Below are positions 1 to 8,730 of a DNA stretch of 15,209 nt, piece after piece. Source of the stretch: Pseudopyrenochaeta lycopersici (lineage: Eukaryota > Ascomycota > Dothideomycetes > Pleosporales > Pseudopyrenochaetaceae). Every line of letters begins with the position of its first letter. Positions within the stretch are counted from its first letter, which is position 1. The notes under the pieces were generated by a model. That model did no database searches, was not told the DNA's origin, and was given only the letters and a program-made list of their open reading frames with translations. The position numbers and the translations under genes were made by a program. The DNA lies in NCBI GenBank assembly GCA_003313425.1, contig NHZP01000185.1, forward strand, positions 1 through 15,209, in the 5' to 3' direction.

Positions 1-181
1 CGCGGACGATCCAAGCCATACCCCTCGAGCACCTACGCTTGCCGAGGCTGAGGCTACCTGTTCAAGTCTCACACGTTTAAAAGATAAGAAAAGGGAAACA
101 GAGACTAGAAGTGATTAGTTGTTGCGGCACATTCGCAAGCGATACTCGAAATGGCGGAGTAAGACATGTAAGCTTCTAAAC

Positions 182-665
182 TTAAATCATCCATCCAGAT
201 ATTTTAGCGACTTCACGCGCAGTCTCGAGGCCAAACTTTTCGATTAGTGCAGTTATGTTGAATAGTTTGGGCGTTTTGTTCTGACCAAATTTAGAACGAT
301 CGTCGCGTACAATTTTAGCTGTTTTGTTCAACACACCAGCGCTATCGTTCACGACAACAAATAGATGGAGCGCTCGGTCTGCCTTAGAACGGCGATGTAA
401 CTGCAGGGATATCTCAATCTTCTCTCAAGTACTCCTAGATCGGTGCCAAACAGTCGAACAGTCATGCCCAATCTTTGCATTGTACAGAATTCTTCCGTGC
501 TTTGAAAACATCGTCTAAAAAGTTCATGTATCGATCCCACTCCCAAGGGATAGCCGACAGCCAATAGCCGCAAGTAGTTTCGCAATATCGAATGGTAGTA
601 GCAAAGAGAGCAATATGCCTCTGAATGTGGAAATGTCCATGAATAAGTGAACAAGCATCGTAAAG
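182..665 (-). pseudogene. Remnant of an unidentified protein-coding gene
   Basis: I do not recognise the family. One minus-strand frame runs from about 665 to 430 and reads like folded protein (for example GYWLSAIPWEWDRYMNFLDD). It is interrupted by TGA (462-464) and TAG (435-437). About 10 bases after the second stop, a shift by one base leads into a second frame of some 70 residues (LHLFVVVNDSAG, TPKLFNITALIEKFG, ETAREVAKISGWM) that ends with TAA at 182-184. Both halves are rich in aromatic and aliphatic residues with amphipathic spacing, unlike random frames nearby. TGA could derive from CGA and TAG from CAG by C-to-T change, but two stops prove nothing. No ATG start is visible; a TAA lies just upstream at 666-668. 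I infer a C-terminal fragment of a decayed gene. The protein-like character is a judgement by eye, not a homology match. Confidence 0.4.
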
Positions 666-1520
666 TTAGCTTAGGTGACGAAGGCTGAAGGGGGAGCAGT
701 TGGCATAACTGCAGCAGACCCAGTTAACTATAGCTTAAGTATTTGTTTAAGCTGATAGAAGTAAGCCATGGGAAAGCGGGAAAGTTGCTAAAGCTAATGA
801 ATTGGGAATGTTGACACAGTGGGTCATGATTCAAGAATCGGACTTCGGTGATGGCAGAATTTCTCGAGGGCAGCATGGGCCGAAAAGGGCGGCGCCACAA
901 TCTGACCAATCAGCATTGAGTGGCTGGCACATACCGCTTCGTCCCAACAAGCGATGCCAGACGCCTCATGCTTATTGGGCAGAGACATATGCCATCACAT
1001 ATATCAAGAAGTAGAAGTGCCACTTCGCTGAACACTGTTGCTCGGCTATTATCACTAAAAGAGAACACAAGTACCTGAACCACCCATGGCCGCTCGATAA
1101 TTCGAACAGTGTGGACGATTCGCTACAACACCTCATCAGTGTGCGGATACTTGTCGGCGATGGGCTTCGAACTACAATAGTCGAACACACTTGTATGAGA
1201 CTATGCTCTACCATCTAGCTGCTCACGCGGATAGCCGGTCAACGAAGAGAATGCAAGAACTAACATAGGGCTTTCGATCATAGCTATGGCTTTCCTGCCT
1301 GGTACTTTTGTCTCGGTAAGACTCCGCTTTATACCCTCGGGCACTTGATTAACAGTTTCTGTAGGGCTTATTCAGTATGTCATTCTTCATGTCACCAAAT
1401 GCCAGCAACTTCAGCGTCTCGCATTGGATCTGGTTGTACTTCGCGTTACAATACCACTCACACCATCGTATTCATCATCTGGTTCTTCTGGAGACGGCAT
1501 GCGAAGGGAAGACCAGTAGT
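666..1520. other. No supportable gene
   Basis: All frames here are short and read like random translation. One minus-strand stretch around 1350-1450 (KLLAFGDMKNDILNKPY) is slightly protein-like but only about 30 codons long, so I do not call it. No tRNA, repeat array or clear promoter was seen. Confidence 0.5.
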
Positions 1521-1847
1521 TCATTCAAACCCGGTATAAAACCGATCTACCTTGGAGCCAAAGTATGTGTTTCCTCCTATGTGCGTTACTACCGCCGTTT
1601 TGTCTGCCGAGTCGGTATGTAACTGCGTCACCAATATCTCTCTAGACGCCCAAATGCACGATCGAACCGGGTAGGACCCTTCTCTTCTTGCGGACGGAAC
1701 GAACTTGGTCCACTGCGGGTTCGTGCCGTGCAGCACCACCTCTCCCTCTGCAAGAAAGCACCCTGGCTCCTGGCCTAGGATGAAGTGAAAGTCGGCAAGT
1801 ACCTCGTCGTTGTGCAGCGAGTGTTGCGCCTCTCTGCCTCTGTTCAT
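1521..1847 (-). mobile_element. Non-LTR retrotransposon (Tad/LINE-type) endonuclease fragment
   Basis: This frame resembles the N-terminal part of the apurinic-type endonuclease domain that opens ORF2 of fungal Tad-clade LINEs. The start, MNRGREAQHSLHNDEVLADF, matches the usual 'YNVNRSR' opening. It is followed by FILGQEPGCF, where QEP carries the metal-binding Glu of the endonuclease. Then come HGTNPQWTKFVPSARREG, YPVRSCIWASREI and DKTAVVTHIGG, in the family order (host-DNA nicking enzyme, early beta strands). The match fades after about residue 90 and the frame stops at 1521-1523. No reverse transcriptase, zinc knuckles or poly-A tail are nearby, so this is a short internal relic. A TAG lies immediately upstream in frame, so the N-terminus is also broken. 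The family match is from memory of LINE proteins, not a search. Confidence 0.6.
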
Positions 1848-2573
1848 GTTCTAGGTGCTGAAGGAAACGGGATTGAAGTGGCGTAGCATTGAGTGTCGCC
1901 ACCGCTACCAAGTAGAATGGCCGACCCGCTCTAGCCCAGACCTTGTAGAGACGAAGGTATATCTTATAAGGTAGATAAGACGCGTACTATCGGTTGGTGC
2001 ATTTTCTTGCTGCACGCGCCGATACGCTAAGGAAACGATACTCTAAAAAGGAATGTGATCATCGTCCCCGAGATCCCGCAGCAACGTTGCCGTGGAAAAC
2101 CCGTGCAAACAATCCTTGTAATCCATCATCGTCATCGAGCACCCACGAGGTTGTTCTCTCAAAAAACTTCTTCCCCTCTCTATCCCCTGTTTCGTTGAGC
2201 AAGCTCCGACGATTCCACCGCTCGGCAGGGTAATATCGTTCATCCTCCTTGTATTCCACGTGATTATAGTTGTGGCTAGTCAGACCAATCTCTCCCTACA
2301 CGTGCCGGAAAATCTATGGGGAGTAATCGTAAGTTTCAATCAGTCCTACCGTGAGTTGACCATAACTAACTCTGCGTAGGGAGGATCGTCGCTATGTCTT
2401 CTCATGCTCTCCCTACCCTGGCTTGGCCGGTAATGCGGGCAACGATTGAAGAGGGAGACTTCCCGTTTGGAAAGGCCAAATTCATTTACGAACATAGCCT
2501 TCAGCCGCAACCAGTTTTAGGTTTAGCGGATATCCTGAGCTGGGGGTGCTTAAAGTGGGGGGGGGCCCCATCA
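1848..2573. other. Intergenic, no gene seen
   Basis: Frames of 60-80 codons occur on both strands but overlap one another and show no motif. The stretch holds a TATATCTTATAA-type AT segment near 1958-1970 and a run of nine G followed by four C at 2557-2569. No gene is supported. Confidence 0.5.
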
Positions 2574-2579
2574 TATATA
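2574..2579 (+). promoter_or_regulatory. Candidate TATA box of the 2EXR-type gene
   Basis: TATATA lies 77 bases before the ATG at 2656 and just after the G9C4 run at 2557-2569. Position and strand fit a core promoter for the downstream gene. It is a motif match only. Confidence 0.35.
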
Positions 2580-2655
2580 CCCCGCAAAGAGTCTCCCAGC
2601 TAAGTTCCCTGCTGATCGCTCGCCACCAAAGCTTGTCAAATTCCCAGCATTAGCA

Positions 2656-3360
2656 ATGGAAGCGCCTTTGCCACCACGGTATCACCGCAACGGAATCATT
2701 TGTCATCGAGTTCAAAAACGCTCAAGATATGCTAAAGTGTAAGTGAGCTAGAGGTTCGCTTGCCCCTGGCAAACGTATTGAATCAATCGCGGTTTAGATG
2801 GTATCGGAACCGAGAAAGCTCCCCTTCTTACGGCTACCAGCCGAGATCCGCTGCATGATTTACGAGTATCTGCTCGGCGGCAAAACAATATATGTCCAAG
2901 CGAGGGACAATACAACATCATATAGGAAATATTTCCAATGTATCGTTTATAGCCAGGGTGTCAACCCATATGACGCACAAATACAATCTGAGCAACCACG
3001 ACCACCTTTTGAAAAATGCATGACGCTACTCAACGGCGCGTGCCGCCAGCTCTACAAGGAGACTGCTATTTTACCTTACAAACGCAACACTTGGGCGTTT
3101 GCGAATCGCCACGATTTTTAAATTTCGTTGGGCCGCGGGGTCCGCTTCCTCCTCCTCATCGAAAGTCCTTAAGGTCACTATTTCTTCGTGGAGTACCGGT
3201 GAAGTCTGAACTCAAACCCCTCATCGGCGTGAAGACGATATGGATAGATTGTGAGCACTGGACTGAAAGGTACGATATTGAGACCAGGCAAAACACCCAC
3301 CGCACAGAGAAGACAACAGACGAAGTTAAGAGGTTGCCAAGCGGGCATTGGTTTTGGTAA
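2656..3360 (+). pseudogene. 2EXR/F-box-like fungal protein, frameshifted
   Basis: The body reads KLPFLRLPAEIRCMIYEYLL, the hallmark opening of fungal 2EXR / DUF7730-type proteins. It is followed by GACRQLYKETAILPYKRNTW and, in another frame, FLNFVGPRGPLPPPHRK, LRSLFLRG and LIGVKTIWIDCEHW, the family's later strands. Function in the family is unknown; these proteins are abundant in plant-associated ascomycetes. The first frame (from ATG 2798) stops at 3119-3121, and the second frame carries on to TAA at 3358-3360. The switch sits at a run of five T (3115-3119). One more T there would make the frame continuous, so I read it as a one-base deletion. A further upstream ATG at 2656 opens a 27-codon exon that joins ATG 2798 in frame if a 61-nt intron (2737-2797, GTGTAA...TTTAG) is removed. 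A better donor (GTAAGT at 2739) would put the join out of frame, so the first exon is uncertain. Confidence 0.7.
2737..2797 (+). other. Possible first intron of the 2EXR-type gene
   Basis: GTGTAA...TTTAG, 61 nt, phase 0. It connects the exon starting at ATG 2656 with ATG 2798 in frame. The stronger-looking donor two bases downstream (GTAAGT) would not preserve the frame. The alternative is that translation simply starts at 2798. Confidence 0.35.
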
Positions 3361-3689
3361 TCAGACCGCTGGGGAATTTTTTAGAGACAAAGCAGTGTGT
3401 TGCCTAAGGGAATGATAAGATAGGGGTCTTTGTGTCACTTGAAGGGCTGAAGTAGCCACAAATAACGTGTCCCACCAGTCCACCAGTGCCCGTGCGCCCC
3501 ACCAGAAACCCCAAGGACAAGTGAAAGGATGGACAAGCAAGAACAGCGTCCTAAACGCGGTACTGGACTTCACGGAAGCGTCTAAGAGATTTACATCTCA
3601 GAGGATTATCAACCGACCGTCAAACGAGCTAAGGTATCGCTTATTACTTCGACAGATGCTGAGGCCATGCAGCAATCCCTGCTACGTTG
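3361..3689. other. No recognised gene
   Basis: A plus frame from ATG 3530 (MDKQEQRPKRGTGLHGSV, stop, then EDYQPTVKRAKVSLITSTD, ending near 3690) reads somewhat like basic protein broken by one stop. It has no known domain. A second frame of 84 codons (3467-3718) overlaps it. Neither is convincing alone. Confidence 0.3.
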
Positions 3690-4056
3690 ATGCGTACAAG
3701 CCTTTCTCCTTTCCATGAAGACTCATCGGTCACACTGTCTGCCAACTCTTCAGCGACTGAGCCCGCAGCGGAAGCGTTCGCAAGAAGTCATGACCGACAG
3801 CGAGGGTGTATAGCAACTTCATTTACTCACCAAGAAGTAACGAGTGAGACGGAGCACCAAATGGTCAGTTGCTTACGCCTTGCAACAAATAGGTAGCTAA
3901 TGCGTAAACTAGCCCGGAAAATGTTCTCGTTGTACTTGCGAGAAATGTGTGGTCGATGAGAATCGTTTTGCTACAACGACATTCTATGAGGAGCTTCCGG
4001 ACCCCAGTGCACTTGCAATCATCGAATTCATGGCCATAGTATCATCACCTAAGTAA
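3690..4056 (+). CDS. Possible small two-exon Cys-motif protein
   Basis: This is a low-confidence model. Exon 1 runs from ATG 3690 to 3863 (Ser/Thr/Ala-rich, for example LSANSSATEPAAEAFARS). A 49-nt intron (3864-3912, GTCAGT...GCTAAT...ACTAG) is followed in phase 0 by exon 2 to TAA at 4054-4056. Exon 2 opens with KCSRCTCEKCVVDENRFATT, a tight C-x2-C-x-C-x2-C cluster, then FYEELPDPSALAIIEFMA. The predicted product is about 105 residues, without signal peptide or membrane segment. The Cys cluster could bind a metal, but no family is recognised. The intron is short with a weak donor, and no transcript evidence is available. It may instead be the tail of a decayed gene that includes the frames at 3530-3690. 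Confidence 0.25.
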
Positions 4057-4074
4057 GAGGGGTAATAGCTCTTT

Positions 4075-4099
4075 GGAGGAAGGAGGAAGGAGGAGGAGG
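4075..4099 (+). repeat. Purine microsatellite (GGA/AGGA units)
   Basis: A pure purine stretch of 25 bases built from GGA and AGGA units. It lies just downstream of the small Cys-motif model. It could be an unstable tract; no function is inferred. Confidence 0.8.
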
Positions 4100-4182
4100 T
4101 TTCTACCCTTTTGATATTAGAGGTAGAATCGGAACTTCCGACGAGTCTTGCCTTGCAGCGCGGCAGCTTTCGCGCAGACAGG

Positions 4183-4188
4183 TATAAA
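4183..4188 (+). promoter_or_regulatory. TATAAA box facing into the 3' end of the minus-strand gene
   Basis: TATAAA on the plus strand is followed by a pyrimidine-rich tract (about 4215-4310), a typical start-site context in filamentous fungi. The only gene to its right is on the opposite strand, so transcription from here would be antisense. The plus-strand frame inside (to 4548) shows no protein family. It may be chance. Confidence 0.3.
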
Positions 4189-4284
4189 GGGACATGTCTG
4201 CTACATCATTCCAACTTCTGTCGTTCAGATCTCTCCCTTATCGTTGACTTATCTTTATCCACGGCTATTCCTATTTCCCCTGCG

Positions 4285-5350
4285 TCATCCATCACCCTTC
4301 CCGCCGAACGCCAAACTCCGCCTCTTGAAACTTGTCCTAACATCCTTCCTCTGCGCATCCAATATCTTCCACTCTTCATCCAGCTCTTGAAGCTGCAACT
4401 GCAGCAATTCGCGCTTCTGGTCGATATTGTTCATGCGTTTCGTAAGATCCAGATCTTTAGACTTTGTGCGAGCAATATTCTCGGCCACCAAGCGTGTAAG
4501 ATCATCAAATTCCGCGTCTTCGACGTTACGCTTGGTTCCATGCGGTGATTGACTGTCGCAGTGTTTGACATACTGACTGGTTGCTCCTCGTGAGCAGTGG
4601 GTGATGGGCAAGGCACAGTCCTAAATGTGACAGCTGGTGTGTTCCCAGATTCGGTTTGCTTTGCAGGCGCAACATGCGGCGCTTTCACAGCAGCAGGCCC
4701 CATGTGCTTAGCAACGTATTCAAGCGCGCTGCGCAAGCGCCTAGGATACCGTAAGCTTTCGTTTCTCTAAGCACGCAGTTCTTCGCTATACCAGCAGCGA
4801 TGAAATACCATTTTACCATAATCGTGAGCCGTGCTTTCCCAGCTTGGTCGATGCCTTGAGACGCTTTGGAAAAAGTCTTGTTGAAGGGATGCAGAATGCT
4901 TTGTTTAGCAACATCTTTGGAGAGATGTTTCCTTTGACGCGCGCCGTGCGTGTCTTCGAGATAGAACTTGATTCCGTGAAAGTCGCCTGACGGTCGCATA
5001 TATACATAAATGTCGTCGTGTGTTTCCGCATGACGGCCAACGAACAGTTTCTTTGGCTGGGCCTCAGGAAGGAAGTCCTGGTCGACAAATTGAACTTCGT
5101 CTGGGTCAGGTATGTTTCCTAGAAGGTATAGCGCATTATATGAATCCAAATACTTGTGCAGCTTGTTCAAATCGGCACCTTTATCTTCACTCACACCGGC
5201 TGATGGGATTTCGCCTGATATAGCCAGCCGTTGAGTTGTCAATGATTCGGCAGCCATGTTCGTCTTTTCGCTCACATTGACGCAGTGAGCCGATCGCAAG
5301 CCATAAGCGCTCCGAGGGTTTGCAGGCTCCGAGCTGTCCTCAGTCATCAT
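4285..5350 (-). pseudogene. Tandem-domain protein, copy 2, with C-terminal coiled coil; frameshifted
   Basis: The family is not recognised. From ATG 5350 a 221-codon frame begins with a Ser/Ala-rich stretch. The domain starts at about residue 60 with LNKLHKYLDSYNALYLLGNI, then KKLFVGRHAETHDDIYVYMR, GIKFYLED and MVKWYFIAAGIA. At about 4733 the sequence jumps to a second frame (LRSALEYVAKHMGPAAVK), and near 4600-4540 to a third (VEDAEFDDLTRLVAENIA). The third frame ends with the heptad-like segment MNNIDQKRELLQLQLQELDE and a basic tail. Each jump is in the direction of a one-base loss, and no GT-AG intron fits either junction. The intact protein would be about 350 residues: disordered N-terminus, one domain, Pro/Thr-rich linker, coiled coil. 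The domain is similar to the one encoded immediately upstream (5347-5839). No transmembrane segment or signal peptide is seen. The Leu-rich coiled coil suggests self-association (inference). Confidence 0.55.
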
Positions 5351-5839
5351 TGGTGTTTACGTGACCCCTCGAATTCCTTCTCAGCATGTTGGCCCGCATC
5401 AATCTTCTTTAGCGCCTCGTGGAATTGTGGGCAATAATTAATATAATCGCATTCTATACCGTGTTCGATTAGGCCCATAAAATACCATTGATGACGACAC
5501 TGAAATTGCTTGTTCCCGGTTGAGAAATGTCGGCGTTGTACTTGAACGGTGGATTGAGCGGCAATCTCACTACTCGTCCTGCGTAAGAGGTTGTATAGTT
5601 GACGAATCAACCGGGTCACCGACTGGCTTAAAACAATACCGCACCTCGGGCGATTTGTCGCCAAAGCGCACTGTGAAGGCAAGGATATCGCGTCCGTCAT
5701 GAGTACCAATTACAAGGGCTGTCGACGGTGTTGCTGCTGGATGAGGTATCCAATTCATGAACTCGTGGGCTGGCAGTGCGGCGAGCAGATTCTCTGCGCC
5801 GTAATAGGCGATACGCTGCCGAATTTTGTTGAGCGCCAT
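5347..5839 (-). pseudogene. Tandem-domain protein, copy 1; frameshifted
   Basis: ATG 5839 is the first Met of a frame reading LNKIRQRIAYYGAENLLAAL, then STALVIGTHDGRDILAFTVR and VRYCFKPVG. It stops with TAG at 5570-5572. A second frame, open from 5709, takes over with VQVQRRHFSTGNKQFQ, HQWYFMGLIEHGIE and a charged end, and stops at 5347-5349. Order and spacing match copy 2 downstream: LNK(I/L), x-Y-x2-A, LL, I/LP, then (F/V)(V/I)G-x-H, a D-I pair, a Y-F strand, and WYF-x-(G/A) near the end. The junction (about 5575-5635) would need a one-base insertion or two-base loss; no intron of usual size fits. Its TGA overlaps the ATG of copy 2 by four bases in another frame. This suggests the two copies were once one reading frame, or that copy 2 arose by duplication in place. 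Function is unknown. Confidence 0.5.
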
Positions 5840-7115
5840 GAATTTGGGTTGGTGTCGTGAACGAGGCACTGCAGCTGAGAGAGCACTCGAAGTGCTACCC
5901 TAAATAGCCGAAAATAACGGAGAGAATCGATGTCTTGCCGGTAGCAGTGCTGCTCTGATCGCCTAAGTACGATGGCCGTAGTATAGTGATGAAGAATGAA
6001 GTGTCAAGATAGGTTGTCGCTGCCGCAGAGTTGCTAACAGTCACTGCAATCCAGGGTGACCTCATACCACACCTCATTTCTCATCACGACACAGTCGAAC
6101 CAGAGTTTAGAGCAAAGCTTTAGTTATTTGGACATGTACACGAGCCCTCCGAGGTACGTACTTGCGTTGCCATAACGACAACACTAGTGAGCAAGGACCA
6201 TAGTTCGAGATCCTTCGGATTGTATTGATAATTAGCAGTTTCGACCTGCAATCATGGCTTGTGCCTGGCTAGCCCTGGTTGGTTTTCCGCAGTGGCACCC
6301 GCTCCGGTTCTGGATTCCCTATCGCTTCCGAGAACTTAATCTGATCATGGAGTGGTGCCTAACACTCCTGGCGCCTTACCACTCCGGCCCGTAGTCATGC
6401 TCCCTTGGATACAACATCTCTCTTCATCTACGCACCTGGGAATCTAACGCCTCTCTCGCGCAAGTGAGGAGATGCATTCGATCCAGAAAGACGCGAAGTG
6501 ATTGTCCAGTCGTTCTCAAGGTTGATATGGTTATGTCCGAAAATATGGTCGTGAGTGAGCGCGGAGCTTTGCTAATGGATGAACGCACGTCGCCCAATCA
6601 GGCTATGATTGACGATCAACCTCAACCACGACTCTACTACGGGAATTAGAACGGGACCTACAGATATCCATCCAGATTGCGCAGCGCAGGAGACGTCATT
6701 GTTTCGGCTTAATGGTTGCGCCTTTAGCGATAACTGCCCCATCGTCTTGGCAACCGCGCCGCTCCAAAGTCAAAGCGACTCACTACCGCAATAAGGACCG
6801 TTCCTCGGCTTCACAACGTCGCGCAACATACTGTTATATCTTGACCGCAAGATCTTCTGATACGGTAACAGCACATCACGCCGCTTGCGGCTTCCGCAGA
6901 CCTACCCTTCACACGACCGACGAGAAGCCCTTCGTGCTTGCACCCGCGCCATCACGCTTCTAGAGCCCGTTCGAACCTAGAAAGCACACATTGCAAGTAG
7001 TAACTGTGTTAGCAAAGACGTAAAATTGAACCAACATTAACCGTAAGCTTTCAAAGAAGCAGGACTGATTTTGAATGTCTGGGGAATCTACTCTCTATCT
7101 GATCTCTTACTACAA
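5840..7115. other. Long stretch without a recognisable gene
   Basis: It holds several frames of 60-85 codons on both strands, none with a domain, good start context or splice signals. The minus-strand bases next to 5839 probably form the promoter of the tandem-domain locus, and the bases before 7116 that of the chromodomain gene. No TATA box is obvious for either. No repeat, tRNA or transposon end was detected by eye. Confidence 0.5.
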
Positions 7116-7654
7116 ATGGCTTCGGATCCAACAGCGAACAAGCGGAAGCGGAAGCGGAATTCGAAAACTCTCACCCGAAACAAACGACGTCGAATACAAC
7201 TGCCTGCCTGCCCCAACGCGATCGAGCCGGAGCGGGTCATAGCCCGGCTAGCGAGACGTTCTGGGCGCGACGGGAATTCTGGAGGACAATGGTACCCACT
7301 ATCTGGTTGAATGGGATGGTGTCGACCCAGCAACAAGAAGTTCATACGAGCCGACGTGGGAACCGCACGACTTTGTCACCCCAGCCCTAGAAGCAGAATG
7401 GAAGGAGACAAAGGCTGCTCAGAGTGACACGGCAAGACACATTCAGAGTCGAGTTCAATCGTACGGGAAACCAGTGATCGAGTGCAATCCTCAGGCGAAT
7501 CGCCGGAAGCACTGATGCCCACACAAGGGATAACGCCTGTGCACTGTCTGGTGGGGAGGGTACTTCAAAGTCAAAATTCCTTGACAGCTTCCCCCACAGC
7601 AAACGCGGCAATCACGACGCGATTCTAATTCGCTCTTTGTAGGACCACAGCAGG

Positions 7655-7708
7655 GTGAGGGTGGCTTGAGACTAACGACTTGCGCTCTTGTGGTGTTGTA
7701 CTTACTAG
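7655..7708 (+). other. Likely intron in the chromodomain gene
   Basis: GTGAGG...GACTAAC...TTACTAG, 54 nt. The CTAAC branch site matches the fungal consensus, though it lies about 35 nt from the acceptor. Splicing joins ALCRTTAG to SESNDGSTSYVM in one frame. Confidence 0.45.
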
Positions 7709-7821
7709 TGAGAGCAACGATGGTTCAACAAGCTACGTCATGACTGTACCGAAGGAGGAATCGAGCTGCAGCCAGCAGAACTCAGCTACGGTGAACGGTG
7801 GCTGGCGATACGGATGAAGGG

Positions 7822-7878
7822 GTAAGCTGATCACTATCCGAGTCACGCAGGCATGGCTTGCTGACCATATGTACACAG
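7822..7878 (+). other. Likely intron in the chromodomain gene
   Basis: GTAAGC...GCTGAC...ACACAG, 57 nt, phase 0, with a branch site about 14 nt from the acceptor. This is the best intron in the window by sequence. It joins DTDEG to DLSAADPDPL. Confidence 0.6.
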
Positions 7879-7995
7879 GATCTGAGCGCTGCAGACCCGG
7901 ACCCGCTGGTCCTGCGACGTAGTTCTCATTCCTTTCCTTCAAGTCCATAGAGAGAGCCGACTCTGTGGAGCTTCACACCAATCGTTGCAGCTTGA

Positions 7996-8730
7996 ACTTG
8001 CAGAGAAGGTTCAGGAAGGAGGAGGCCAGGAAAGGAGGACTCGGGGAGCCCAACTCATGAAGAGCTAGAGCCGTTGGAGCACGCCGGACAAGAGCCGCTA
8101 GAGACTCATGCTTGTATCTTCGAGGAGAAAGAGCTCGTTTCGTCTGCGCTCTTTGTAGCCGAGAAGTTCTTGGAAGGGAGAAAACAGCAAGAGACCCAAG
8201 GCGAACCGGAGATTCGAGTGGCTTCGCCATCCACGCCTGCTAATGAGGCTATTGATGGGCAGTCGGAATTTCCGGCAGAAGCGGAACCAGTGTTACAGAC
8301 GGAAGCGCAAAGGAAAACCGATCTCAAAGATGCCGTACTTGGTCTACCCTCAGCTGAGACGATCGTGGAGCAAAGCCAGGCATCGATGAGCAGTATCCGA
8401 ATCCTTGGAGCGACTCTTCTTCAAGAAGCGCAATGTTACATTCAAGATGGTGTGCATACTACTTATGGAGAGCTAACTGTTCCTGCTGGCCCTAATCCGG
8501 TCACCCAAAAGCCACCAAGCTGTGGGGAAACGGACCGCAACTATAAGCCGAGGCAATCTGAGAACGGTCGCTGCACAAATAATGGACCCTCTTCTCCTAT
8601 AGTTGCTAGTATGGAAGTGTCTTTAAACAGCCCAAGTAAGAGGATGCCATCGACATTAGATGACACTAGTCAGTCTCCAGAAAGCCAGCTGCGGCTCTAC
8701 GGCCTCTCCCAGGACTATCCGCGCCTGTGA
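7996..8730 (+). CDS. Disordered acidic/Ser-rich frame, probably a continuation of a broken gene
   Basis: The frame is open for 244 codons but has no ATG until 8386. Its beginning must therefore come from an upstream exon or frame, and it lies in the same frame as the chromodomain and the last chromodomain-gene exon. It contains an acidic helical patch (EEKELVSSALFVAEKFLEGR, about 8119-8180), an Ala/Glu/Pro-rich section and a Ser/Pro-rich end (MPSTLDDTSQSPESQLRLYG). No known domain is seen. It overlaps the first 71 bases of the zinc-cluster frame. I see two readings: the disordered C-terminal part of the chromodomain protein, or the N-terminus of the zinc-cluster protein separated by a frameshift near 8700. 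I cannot choose from sequence alone. Confidence 0.35.
   Translation, partial: TCREGSGRRRPGKEDSGSPTHEELEPLEHAGQEPLETHACIFEEKELVSSALFVAEKFLEGRKQQETQGEPEIRVASPSTPANEAIDGQSEFPAEAEPVLQTEAQRKTDLKDAVLGLPSAETIVEQSQASMSSIRILGATLLQEAQCYIQDGVHTTYGELTVPAGPNPVTQKPPSCGETDRNYKPRQSENGRCTNNGPSSPIVASMEVSLNSPSKRMPSTLDDTSQSPESQLRLYGLSQDYPRL

Larger units (their letters stand above)
7116..7950 (+). pseudogene. Chromodomain protein, decayed
   Basis: ATG 7116 (residues MASDPTANKRKRKRNSK) opens a very basic N-terminus with two nuclear-localisation-like clusters (KRKRKR, NKRRRR-type), running to IEPERVIARLA. The chromodomain lies in the next frame (open 7252-7515): GTHYLVEWDGVDPA, then YEPTWEPHDFVTPALEAEWK. It shows the aromatic YLVEW and TWEP signature of methyl-lysine readers, in the fungal form that ends with 'xWE'. 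The frame switch falls between about 7230 and 7285. After TGA 7513 coding character returns in the first frame (VQSSGESPEALMPTQG), broken by one TAA at 7626. It passes a likely intron (7655-7708), shifts again near 7800, and passes a second likely intron (7822-7878) into GDLSAADPDPLVLRRSS, ending at TAG 7948-7950. The family acts in the nucleus on heterochromatin or is carried by transposon-derived genes. I infer a decayed host gene; at least three frame changes argue against a working product. Confidence 0.6.

Noticed and set aside
20..95. tRNA-like T-arm (GTTCAAGTC) near the left edge
   Set aside because: No matching acceptor, D-arm or anticodon stem could be folded around it.
1642..1911. 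Arg-rich minus frame overlapping the LINE fragment
   Set aside because: It is the shadow of the endonuclease frame, which has the family motifs.
6464..6963. Three overlapping plus frames of 61-83 codons
   Set aside because: No domain, no splice signals, and composition like random translation.
7071..7115. Upstream start of the chromodomain frame before ATG 7116
   Set aside because: The extra codons are hydrophobic and unlike the basic N-terminus; ATG 7116 directly opens the basic region.
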